A DNA stretch of 22,545 nucleotides from Verrucomicrobia bacterium UBA1200 (GTDB taxonomy: Bacteria > Verrucomicrobiota > Kiritimatiellia > RFP12 > UBA1067): contig DBXY01000046.1 of the NCBI GenBank assembly GCA_002309765.1, forward strand, positions 758 to 23,302. Direction: 5' to 3'. Positions within the stretch are counted from its first letter, which is position 1; the number at the start of each line of letters is the position of its first letter. Of this stretch, positions 16,601 to 22,545 are shown piece by piece. The notes under the pieces are model-generated. The model was given only the letters and a program-made list of their open reading frames with translations. It was not told the DNA's origin and made no database searches. A program made the position numbers and the translations under genes.

Positions 16601-18846
16601 CCGTCCGGTGCGACCAACGCCACCGGCAGAGTCAGCTGCCCAAGGTTGACGAAGCCGCTCTCCGGCGTTTTTATGCCGGGATAAAAGGGGTACGCGTCAT
16701 AATCCAGCTTAGCGTGAACGGCCACCGGACGCCCGCTGGTTTCCAGCACCTTGCCGTCCAACCCCAACTTCAATCTGGCCGGCGGGCGGAGGTCGCTCTT
16801 CAGCTCGACATCAAACTTGGCCAAGCCTTTTTCATCCGTCGTCTGATCCAGCTTGTCCCAGGTAGAAGCCCACTTTTTCTCGCTGTCGCCAAAACTGTAG
16901 CCGTCCCATCCTTCGGGCTTGAAATCGACCGCATAGTACTGGCATTTCAACTCCGCGCCCAATCCGGCGGCGGGCTTGCCAAACAGATGCTCCGCAAACA
17001 GTGCGGCAGAGAACTTCTTCTGACCATAGTCGATCCGCTGGGGCAGATTACGGAAAGCCACGCGGGTTTGCGGCGGAACGAAAGAATCAACGGTAATCCG
17101 GCGCGAACCTAGCTCCGCGCCGTCATCGCCGGGCAGCGACAGAATGATCTCGTAACGCCCGGAGGGGTAGTAATCCTTGATTTCCACCTCTTGGGTGGCG
17201 GCGCCGAGCGCGTCGGGCATCAGCGCGAACTCGCGCAACATGGTGGCGCTGCCAGACCGGTAGAGCCGCAACCGCACCGGGAACGGTTTGGGAGCGGAAA
17301 ACTTCCGGTCGCGCAGCAACGCCTGAACAAACACCGTGTCGCCGGGACGGTACAAATCGCGGTCGGTCATCAGGAACGCCTCGTAGCCGTCGGCTTTCAG
17401 GAATTCCCGCCCGCTGCTGTCCACCTCAACCTGGTGGCGGTCGGTGAGCGGCATATAAGTGCTGTCGCCGTCGCATTCCGCCACCAACACCACGGCGTCC
17501 TCGCAATCTTTGAGGGAAACAAGGCCGTTGGCGTTGCTGGAACCGCTGGCCAGCATTTTGTGGTTAACCGCGTAAGCCGACACCTTTACGTTCGCCAGCG
17601 GCTGACCGTGACGAAGCGACGTCACCCAAACCTCCAACCGGCCCTGCCGGTCGCTGCGGGTGCTGAGGCCGATGTCGCTAACGCTCGCCACGATGGTGTC
17701 ATCCGCAGCGCCGCAACGCGCTTTTACCAGAAAAGTCCCGGTTTCTCCGGCGGCAAGCGCCTCCGCCAAAGAGAACGTCAGACGGGTGTTGACATTGGAC
17801 TTCGCGTTGGACTGCACCACGCATTCCTTTACCGGCTCAACCAACCCTTCAAAATTACCGTTGCCATACCAACTCCGATAAAGATAGTTTTCCCGCATCA
17901 CCAACGCGTGGATGTTCTCGGCGCGGACACGGGAAACCTCGCAGGTTATGGCGGAGCAGTTGATGGTCAACATCGGCAGCAACAGTTTTCCTTCCGGGGC
18001 CAGATAGCGGCCTTTGCCCAAAAACATTACCGCTGGCTCGCGCGAAGGAACCGTGACCCGGCGGCGGTAGTCGCGGTTCAGCTGGTGACCGGGCTGGGAA
18101 TTCAGCGAGGACGCGATATTGACGGTATAGCGCTGTCCGGGGACAAACTTACCGTTTATGCGTAAGTTCGAGTTCCAACCGTAAGTGGTGAACGACAAGT
18201 CTTCGACCGGCGGGTCAACGGAGACCGCCTTTTGGGCCGCATCGACGTTCACCTGCTGATTGAACTCGCACACCAGATAGGGCGAATCAAACCCCGTTGT
18301 GTAAGCCCTGATGTCTTCAAGCCGGAACGCGGGCCTCACCTTGAAAATCTTGCGGTAGGGGTTCACCCACGCGGCCTCCCCCGCCTCCACCGAATCGGGG
18401 ACTTTTAAGTCGAGCACCACCTCGTCCGTCGGCAGCGGCTCGGTGGTGGTAATGGCGATATCGGTGCCGAACAGGGCGTTGGAGCTCTTTTGATCCATCT
18501 CCCACGGGATGTTGCGAGAATTCTCGGCGATAATTTTAAAGTTGTCCGGCAGCAGCCGCACGCTTACCGGGCGGTTGAACTTCAGAATCAGCTCAAGCCG
18601 CCGGTCGGGCGAAAAGGAAGACTGCTGCACGTTGTACAATTCCAACGGCGGCAACGGTTTCGGCGCGTCGGCCTTTTCCTCGGCGGCGGGCTGCGGAGCG
18701 GCAACGGACGGTTCCGCGATCTGTTGCGGGTTGCCGCCATCCGGCGACGGCGCGGCGGGATGCCGGTTGGCCATCCAGAGCCATCCGGCGGCGTTAACGG
18801 TGAGAAAAGCAATGGCGAACCACGACCAACGGGACAAATTTTTCAT
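13678..18846 (-). CDS. Bacterial alpha-2-macroglobulin family protein with thioester motif
   Basis: This 1722-residue protein is close to the usual length of bacterial alpha-2-macroglobulins. An N-terminal hydrophobic helix (about 7-26) has no lipobox Cys, so it is probably anchored by an uncleaved helix rather than lipid, with the bulk in the periplasm. A Pro/Ala-rich linker follows, then serial macroglobulin beta-domains (for example TDRDLYRPGDTVFVQALLRD near 500 and MDKPVYQPGETAKIRLRAP near 870). The thioester motif PYSCLEQ has Cys1277 and Gln1280 and is followed by the alpha-helical thioester domain. The family traps attacking proteases through a bait region and covalent thioester. A PBP1c gene, the common partner of the E. 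coli type, is not adjacent; an Lrp regulator and aminotransferase follow instead. AGGGGG lies about 6 bases before the ATG. Confidence 0.95.
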   Translation of the reverse strand: MKNLSRWSWFAIAFLTVNAAGWLWMANRHPAAPSPDGGNPQQIAEPSVAAPQPAAEEKADAPKPLPPLELYNVQQSSFSPDRRLELILKFNRPVSVRLLPDNFKIIAENSRNIPWEMDQKSSNALFGTDIAITTTEPLPTDEVVLDLKVPDSVEAGEAAWVNPYRKIFKVRPAFRLEDIRAYTTGFDSPYLVCEFNQQVNVDAAQKAVSVDPPVEDLSFTTYGWNSNLRINGKFVPGQRYTVNIASSLNSQPGHQLNRDYRRRVTVPSREPAVMFLGKGRYLAPEGKLLLPMLTINCSAITCEVSRVRAENIHALVMRENYLYRSWYGNGNFEGLVEPVKECVVQSNAKSNVNTRLTFSLAEALAAGETGTFLVKARCGAADDTIVASVSDIGLSTRSDRQGRLEVWVTSLRHGQPLANVKVSAYAVNHKMLASGSSNANGLVSLKDCEDAVVLVAECDGDSTYMPLTDRHQVEVDSSGREFLKADGYEAFLMTDRDLYRPGDTVFVQALLRDRKFSAPKPFPVRLRLYRSGSATMLREFALMPDALGAATQEVEIKDYYPSGRYEIILSLPGDDGAELGSRRITVDSFVPPQTRVAFRNLPQRIDYGQKKFSAALFAEHLFGKPAAGLGAELKCQYYAVDFKPEGWDGYSFGDSEKKWASTWDKLDQTTDEKGLAKFDVELKSDLRPPARLKLGLDGKVLETSGRPVAVHAKLDYDAYPFYPGIKTPESGFVNLGQLTLPVALVAPDGKRWEKTERLETKLEQVYWNNALVRDGDRYIWKSERIKHEVSSCKISAGGRGDASATFEVPAPGAYIATVSDPASGASVSWSFNASGGSATSLSIDRSKPDVVEITMDKPVYQPGETAKIRLRAPFDGVAWVMMHQRLALESWVIPVKDHIGELEVKLSEAFAPNVEIAVSVVRPAKAENVWSAHRASGNAMLAVQPAVHSLKVEIEPPASPVIPAREMPVRVKVRDSQDRVPDQAAVTVMAVDEGICMLADYKVPRPNDFLFAARSGSFEFYDIYRRLMPIIEEAEFLAGTASHVGGGGDVDIGARLNPIAARRFRPVALWQGQVSLDVNGEALVPLAVPEFSGELRVMAVAWTVNATGAVDLPVKVRRPVVVQPDLPRMLAPGDATSLTVALHNESGADQNMLIAFGTDGPLKCETPSSAVALKRGESKVLSIPVRAEDTVGTAHMRLRVSGCGEAYDDSIELAVRPATPWQTVCDSEIVKPGAEYVFALPENALAATAKPAIRAMLPGVVDLTEAVGYLHRYPYSCLEQTVSAAIPLLALDAGQRERWAAKVVESDDIAATIGETVDRIIASTSWHGFSLWPNSSYIDPNASLWAGMFLALANRQGAELDPDTISSAIETLRREQSEIDEGLKSFQAYLCHILALMKHPDENLMARLTENSEMLDQESIIHLARAWILYGEVGEGRKLLAGIERPRDFRAACFGLVSWLELDPQSPMVMRFKRYIDDFRRPGMDHWGTTQDNALAIYALAAYDRRCPSVGNQRFALELSAGDTVSAQGSGTNYWEWASTEIVAAPLRVRNTGNSDLCVSRRLNYVPKADALPAKSSGITVSRTWLDINGEKINPAKLRRGDQVVVQITVSAVDDISDLVVEDLLPACLEIEKTDLCRAQTLSWIKEDENEWVVHREARDDRLLLFGKFAKSKDIKTEPVSYHYMARVVSAGKFAVPAIQASDMYNPSFYGRTAAGKVEVGE

Positions 18847-18870
18847 GGGAAACCCCCTAATTTTTATGAT

Positions 18871-18888
18871 TTTTCAACGTGTTGAAGA
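18871..18888. promoter_or_regulatory. Inverted repeat upstream of the alpha-2-macroglobulin gene
   Basis: TTCAAC (18873-18878) and GTTGAA (18881-18886) form a perfect dyad around GT, extended by one G-U and one T-A pair. It lies about 25-40 bases before the minus-strand ATG at 18846, so it is either an operator at the transcription start or a hairpin in the leader. Confidence 0.4.
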
Positions 18889-18972
18889 AACGTGGGAAAT
18901 TTATCAGTTAACCCGCAAAAATACAAGCCCGAAAATGAAGAAAACCCCTTAAATTTTTACGTAGCTATTGTT

Positions 18973-19001
18973 TTGACATTAACTGCAGATTATGGTATTT
19001 A
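18973..19001 (+). promoter_or_regulatory. Sigma70-type promoter of the TSP3-Rhs gene
   Basis: A perfect -35 TTGACA (18973-18978) and a -10 TATTTA (18996-19001) are separated by 17 bases, predicting initiation near 19008 and a leader of about 42 bases. The leader has a GTTTTAAAAC palindrome (19009-19018) and two CAGTTT copies 11 bases apart (19007 and 19018). The RBS is weak (GAAAAG, 19036-19041). The 203-base divergent gap should also hold the opposite promoter for the alpha-2-macroglobulin, of which I see only poor candidates. Confidence 0.65.
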
Positions 19002-19049
19002 TTAATCAGTTTTAAAACAGTTTGTTGATACTCTTGAAAAGAAACGATT

Positions 19050-20705
19050 ATGAATAAAATTCGGATATGGTTTGCGTTATTTGCTTTGGCTCTGGCCAGT
19101 GCGGTCACGCCGTTTTTCGTTGCTGGCGATTCATCGGATCCGGAAGAAACGGATTCCGATGGTGACGGGCTTTCCGATTTATACGAAACCCAGATTGGCA
19201 CCGATCCGTTAATGACGGACACTGACGGAGACGGGGTCAGCGACTTTACCGAGTTGGCAAACGGGCTTGATCCATTGGACCACGACACCGACGGAGACGG
19301 GATCCCGGATGGGGAGGAGTTCTACGCTTACGGGGCGTGGATCATACCGCTTTCATTGGATTCTACACAAGCGTATTGCGCCAAAGCCGATCCGATTGGC
19401 TTCGCCCAAAACGTTCCGGCAAAGAAAATCTGCGCTTCGAGTTTTGGCTGCACCATACTGTTCGCGGACGGCACCGCCGAACACCGGCGCAGATACGGGG
19501 ATTCGCTTGCGCTGTCCAACGTGTGCGATGTCGTTGCCGGGGACCGACAAACGCTCTTTATGGACAGCGACGGCGGGTATCTCGCGCTTTGGTGCGACGA
19601 GTCCGGGGCAAACAATTACGCTTACGACGGGAGTTTCGGCGGGATGCCTTGTGAGGTACAGGGCGACAACGGCCACGCGATCGCCCGGTTTTCCGACGGA
19701 CGGGTGGTTCTGGCCGGCGGCCTGCTGGCCGTGCAGCGCGGCGGCGCATGGCACTTCCCGCTCTACGGCGGCGGCGGAAACATCACCGCGTACATTGACG
19801 AATCCGGCAACGTTGCCGCCACCTACGCCTACGGCCCCTACGGCGAAACCGTATCCCACACCGGTCAGGACTTCGATTACCGGTTCTCCACCAAGCCTTA
19901 CAACGAGGTGCTTAACACCTACCGTTTCGCGTACCGCGAATACGCCCCGGATACGGGCCGCTGGCTGTCGCAGGACCCGATCTTCGAGCGCGGCGGCCAC
20001 AACCTCTACGCCTACTGCGGCAACGACCCGGTGAACGGGTACGACCCGCTTGGGTTATTTATCGTTCGTCCCGTGTCTGACAGCCCTAGAGTTAAAACAA
20101 ATAAATTTGGCGGACTTAAAGATTTGTGGGCGAGTTTTGCAATTTTTTCTGACGATACTAATGATGATTTCCATGGTTACATACTGCATAAAAAGTATGT
20201 GGATATAAGATTGTTAAGTTGTAAAGATAATACCCCGGTCTTGGTCAGGAAAGAGATGCTATTCAAAAGAATTCGTATTGGCGCTTTTAGGATGGGTTCT
20301 GTTTACAATGAATTTATTCCTGAACAACCTAAAAATGTTTATGTTAATCTAATATCGTTGTACAATCTTCCTGAATGTGTACATGGAAGGATAGAATTGA
20401 GGGCGACATTCCAACATTATGCGAGCTCTCCCTTGGTGTTTGGCGAGGCTGTTAATGATAGCTTATCAGGCAGTGTTGATTACAAACACAACAATTCAGC
20501 ATTTCAGTCCTATTCGGGCTGGCCCAAGTCGCCGAAAGGCTCTAAGGATTTTTCGTCCGTTGCCATAACGGTAAAAGTCGGTTGTGAATCATTTGATGAC
20601 TATGCTGCAGGCCGCAATCTTGATTCTGGCTATTCAGTTAACCGGTACGAGAGGGATGAAGACAAAAACGGGAGCAGTGGGTACAATTGGTATGAGAACG
20701 AGTAA
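19050..20705 (+). CDS. Secreted TSP3-repeat / short Rhs-core protein with unique C-terminal domain
   Basis: This 551-residue protein has a signal peptide (1 to about 25). Three thrombospondin-type-3 calcium-binding repeats follow, with the DxDGDGxxD pattern at about 35-53, 57-75 and 79-97. Residues about 98-210 are of unclear fold. A shortened Rhs core (about 215-336) has FPLYGGGGNITAYIDESGNV, YAYGPYGETV, YREYAPDTGRWLSQDPI and the junction NGYDPLGL (329-336). Residues 337-551 form a unique tip whose DNA is strikingly more AT-rich than the core. In Rhs polymorphic toxins the tip after DPxGL is the effector domain. Here no known nuclease, ADP-ribosyl or protease motif is visible, so activity is unknown. 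Full Rhs proteins usually exceed 1000 residues, so this is a mini-Rhs or a truncated one. Two paralogous putative lipoproteins follow directly. Confidence 0.85.
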   Translation: MNKIRIWFALFALALASAVTPFFVAGDSSDPEETDSDGDGLSDLYETQIGTDPLMTDTDGDGVSDFTELANGLDPLDHDTDGDGIPDGEEFYAYGAWIIPLSLDSTQAYCAKADPIGFAQNVPAKKICASSFGCTILFADGTAEHRRRYGDSLALSNVCDVVAGDRQTLFMDSDGGYLALWCDESGANNYAYDGSFGGMPCEVQGDNGHAIARFSDGRVVLAGGLLAVQRGGAWHFPLYGGGGNITAYIDESGNVAATYAYGPYGETVSHTGQDFDYRFSTKPYNEVLNTYRFAYREYAPDTGRWLSQDPIFERGGHNLYAYCGNDPVNGYDPLGLFIVRPVSDSPRVKTNKFGGLKDLWASFAIFSDDTNDDFHGYILHKKYVDIRLLSCKDNTPVLVRKEMLFKRIRIGAFRMGSVYNEFIPEQPKNVYVNLISLYNLPECVHGRIELRATFQHYASSPLVFGEAVNDSLSGSVDYKHNNSAFQSYSGWPKSPKGSKDFSSVAITVKVGCESFDDYAAGRNLDSGYSVNRYERDEDKNGSSGYNWYENE

Positions 20706-21438
20706 TGCTTTATTTGGCGCAGCTATGATATTTTGGTCAACGGTTGCCGGATGCGCGTATTTGCACAATGGCAAATCCGACAGGCCAATTGTGGCGGTGC
20801 TTGCCGGTTACGAGAGCGAGCGTGTGTTGCCGTCGGGACACACTTACCGGGTCTTTACGGAAAACATCGACGAAGAAGACCATACAAATTATGTGGCGAT
20901 GATTTTCTATGTAGTCCGCCCCCATGAGTTGTCCGGACGGATATTCCGCTTGCATAATTGCCTGTACTATCATTTGGACGACCTTCCTAGAAGATATTAC
21001 ATAGGCAAAACTTACGCTTTCAATTATAACGAGAAACCGGCCACAAAAGTTGTCATGCCGGGTGGGCGAGTAGGGCCAACATCTATCTGGCATCCCGCGC
21101 CTATTTCGTCTAAAGACTTGATTGATGTTGGGTGGGGCGAGGTTAAAATGCCTGTGTGTGGTACTGTGCACCATTGGACAAAAGCGGAGATATCAGATGG
21201 CATAAACGACCTTATGCAAAACTCCAAGTTGCTTGAAAGCGTGATACGTAAGGCAGAAAAGGCATGTGACATGCCAGGGGGAGGCGATGTGTCTTTTCCT
21301 AACTTGCCTTTTATCGGCGATTGGGGAGAACTTAACCCAGCAATTGTGTTTGATGCTATACAGGAAAACTTTCTCCCTAAAAATGAGCAGGAACAACAAC
21401 GGTTAAACCATTTTTTAACCACAATGGATGAAAATTGA
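20692..21438 (+). CDS. Putative lipoprotein, candidate Rhs immunity or accessory protein (paralogue 1)
   Basis: From the ATG at 20692 the protein is 248 residues: a short basic n-region, a hydrophobic stretch and a lipobox VAGC with Cys21, predicting a lipid-anchored periplasm-facing protein. The residue after Cys is Ala, which would favour the outer membrane under the E. coli sorting rule. An earlier in-frame ATG at 20656 is possible but would bury the signal; no start has a good RBS. The gene overlaps the Rhs stop by 14 bases, so coupling is likely. Shared motifs with the next gene include VLPSG, FYVVxPxxL, IFR, YxFxYxEKP and a C-terminal LPKNExxQQxL, showing full-length paralogy. No known family is recognised. 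Its place after an Rhs tip, with similarly AT-rich DNA, suggests an immunity or partner role. Confidence 0.75.
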   Translation: MRTSNALFGAAMIFWSTVAGCAYLHNGKSDRPIVAVLAGYESERVLPSGHTYRVFTENIDEEDHTNYVAMIFYVVRPHELSGRIFRLHNCLYYHLDDLPRRYYIGKTYAFNYNEKPATKVVMPGGRVGPTSIWHPAPISSKDLIDVGWGEVKMPVCGTVHHWTKAEISDGINDLMQNSKLLESVIRKAEKACDMPGGGDVSFPNLPFIGDWGELNPAIVFDAIQENFLPKNEQEQQRLNHFLTTMDEN

Positions 21439-21452
21439 AAGGGATGCGGTAG

Positions 21453-22199
21453 ATGCTAAAAACAAAATTACTCCTCCCTTTCGTGGTGCTTATATCGTTT
21501 TTAGGGTGTTATCACCTAGATTCCGGGCGGGAGTGCAACTTTTTGGTTGCGGCGGTTGCCGGATATGAGAAAGAGTGTGTGTTGCCTTCCGGCGATGTTT
21601 ACCATTGTTATACCGAGTACCCTAGTGATGGGGGAACAAATCTCGCGGCTGTGCTTTTTTATGTGGTACATCCCCAGAAATTGGCCAACCACATTTTTAG
21701 GGTTAGATACTGCCACGGGGAGAACCAAGGTGCGCCGATAAAATACATGCCCGGAACGGCGTATGAGTTTAAATATGCCGAAAAGCCAAAAAACGCAAAA
21801 AACCGGTTGACTGCAGAACGCCTTTCCGGTAAATCGATAACAAAGGGCGACCTAATGCCTGTCGAATGGAGTGATAATAAAAAAATGTCGGTTTATGGTA
21901 AAGTCGGGTTGCGTGAATATTTGTCGAAGGTGGAAGTGGAAGAAGATTTGGTCAAGCTGGAACTTGAACACCAAATGCTAGTAGGAACAATGCGACAAGC
22001 AGAAAGCAACATGGCGTCAGGTGTTAAATTGGCGATTCCAGATGAGGACAAAGGTAGGCATAAACTTCCACCAAAACGCGTGTATTTGTACATTAAGCGA
22101 GTTAGGCTTCCGAAAAACGAGAGAAAGCAGCAGAATTTGGCGGAAATCCTGCGTACTCTAGCTGCAAACGAGTCGGATGATACTGGAGATGTCCCATGA
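21453..22199 (+). CDS. Putative lipoprotein, candidate Rhs immunity or accessory protein (paralogue 2)
   Basis: This 248-residue protein has an N-terminal signal (KTKLLLPFVVLISFLGC) ending in a lipobox-like FLGC with Cys19; Phe at -3 is not canonical. It is a tandem paralogue of the preceding gene: AVAGYEKECVLPSG, VLFYVVHPQKL, IFRVRYC, YEFKYAEKP and RLPKNERKQQNL align with the same blocks in the same order, and both proteins are 248 residues. The middle and C-terminal regions differ considerably, and this copy has a charged helical segment (about 150-180, KVEVEEDLVKLELEHQ). AAGGGA precedes the ATG by about 9 bases, and the gap to the upstream gene is 14 bases. The stop overlaps the next ATG (ATGA). 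Function is unknown; its location supports a toxin-associated role by inference only. Confidence 0.75.
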   Translation: MLKTKLLLPFVVLISFLGCYHLDSGRECNFLVAAVAGYEKECVLPSGDVYHCYTEYPSDGGTNLAAVLFYVVHPQKLANHIFRVRYCHGENQGAPIKYMPGTAYEFKYAEKPKNAKNRLTAERLSGKSITKGDLMPVEWSDNKKMSVYGKVGLREYLSKVEVEEDLVKLELEHQMLVGTMRQAESNMASGVKLAIPDEDKGRHKLPPKRVYLYIKRVRLPKNERKQQNLAEILRTLAANESDDTGDVP

Positions 22200-22545
22200 C
22201 AATTTATCATTCGCCTAACCATATCGTCATAGAAAAGCTATCAATCAATGCCGCCGGGCAGCCGTCAACCCGCAACGGCTATTGGCTGTGGTGGGGTGTT
22301 GACGGCAATGTAATGTATGCCGACAACGTGGGCGGCGAGGCGTATTTCTGGTATCGGGACCTGTTCGGCCGGGTGGTCTGGAGCGGCGATGCCGGCTATA
22401 TTTTCCGTCACAGGATCTATGACGGCCGCAACGAGGTCGTTAGCCAACTGTTGGAGTGGGACTTCGGGTCCGGGACCTACGTGAAGCTTCCCGGCCGCAC
22501 CGTGAACGTGTGGGGGCGCGACCTCTCCGGCACCCTCGGCGGCGC
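22196..22545 (+). CDS. Rhs-core fragment protein (3' partial, runs off window)
   Basis: An open frame starts at the ATGA overlap with the previous gene, with GGAG (22185-22188) 7 bases upstream, and continues without a stop to the window edge (116 codons). It has no signal peptide. After about 20 AT-rich codons the DNA becomes GC-rich and the protein shows Rhs/YD-type segments: YFWYRDLFGRVVWSG, IYDGRNEVVSQLLEW and VNVWGRDLSGTLGG. The last resembles the WGxDLSGTLxGAGGVGGLLA stretch commonly seen upstream of the GGLLAV...PLYxxxGNITAY part of Rhs cores. That later part is present in the gene at 19050 (GGLLAVQRGG, FPLYGGGGNITAY), while this earlier part is not. It is therefore a second Rhs gene or displaced core lacking a proper N-terminus. 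Whether it is functional or a remnant cannot be told here. Confidence 0.72.
   Translation, partial: MTIYHSPNHIVIEKLSINAAGQPSTRNGYWLWWGVDGNVMYADNVGGEAYFWYRDLFGRVVWSGDAGYIFRHRIYDGRNEVVSQLLEWDFGSGTYVKLPGRTVNVWGRDLSGTLGG

Noticed and set aside
14866..17112. Long + strand open frame of 748 codons inside the alpha-2-macroglobulin region
   Set aside because: It lies antisense to a clear alpha-2-macroglobulin with the CLEQ motif. The translation is Gly/Arg/His-rich, without domains or a credible RBS.
20584..20691. N-terminal extension of the first lipoprotein to an ATG at 20584 or 20656
   Set aside because: The extension runs inside the Rhs tip coding region and would bury the lipoprotein signal that begins at 20692. 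The ATG at 20656 has zero spacing from its GAGGG.

Overview
This is a protein-dense bacterial window with no RNA gene, insertion sequence or CRISPR array that I can see. No gap exceeds 300 bases; the largest are 203 bases (18847-19049, divergent promoter region) and 137 bases (11885-12021, promoter of a small heat-shock-like gene). Most genes are GC-rich, with short spacings and many ATGA start/stop overlaps. The combination of secreted glycosidase with sugar-acid catabolism, a membrane-anchored alpha-2-macroglobulin, and thrombospondin-type-3 plus Rhs proteins suggests a Gram-negative polysaccharide degrader, perhaps of the PVC group (Lentisphaerota/Kiritimatiellota). That placement is inference.

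Region A (1-10497, all + strand) looks like one catabolic operon. It encodes a mandelate-racemase-type sugar-acid dehydratase (5' end missing), an SDR dehydrogenase, a secreted clan GH-A-like glycosidase with an inserted carbohydrate-binding-like domain, an MFS transporter, an RraA/HMG-aldolase-like protein, a second SDR, a second MFS transporter, a second dehydratase and a beta-propeller lactonase. The set fits a non-phosphorylative route: glycoside cleavage, uptake, sugar oxidation to a lactone, lactone hydrolysis, dehydration to a 2-keto-3-deoxy acid, then further oxidation or cleavage. The sugar cannot be read from the sequence. The RraA-like protein lacks the Asp of the usual aldolase motif.

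Region B (10534-11884) holds a membrane-anchored alpha/beta hydrolase on the + strand. It converges with, and overlaps by 11 bases, a minus-strand gene for a membrane-anchored Hsp20-like protein. The latter has a clear sigma70-type promoter and a 17-base palindrome just upstream of the -35 box.

Region C (12022-18846, minus strand) is a compact operon: a large alpha-2-macroglobulin with a CLEQ thioester motif, then an Lrp/AsnC regulator, then a class I/II aminotransferase, each overlapping or abutting the next.

Region D (18973-22545, + strand) starts from a strong promoter. A short secreted protein carries three TSP3-type calcium-binding repeats, an abbreviated Rhs core ending in the DPLGL junction, and a unique AT-rich C-terminal domain of about 215 residues. 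Two tandem, paralogous, AT-rich putative lipoproteins follow, and then the start of a GC-rich Rhs-core fragment that runs off the window. This is the layout of a polymorphic-toxin tip with candidate immunity or accessory genes and a displaced Rhs core. It is the most likely place for an undescribed system here.
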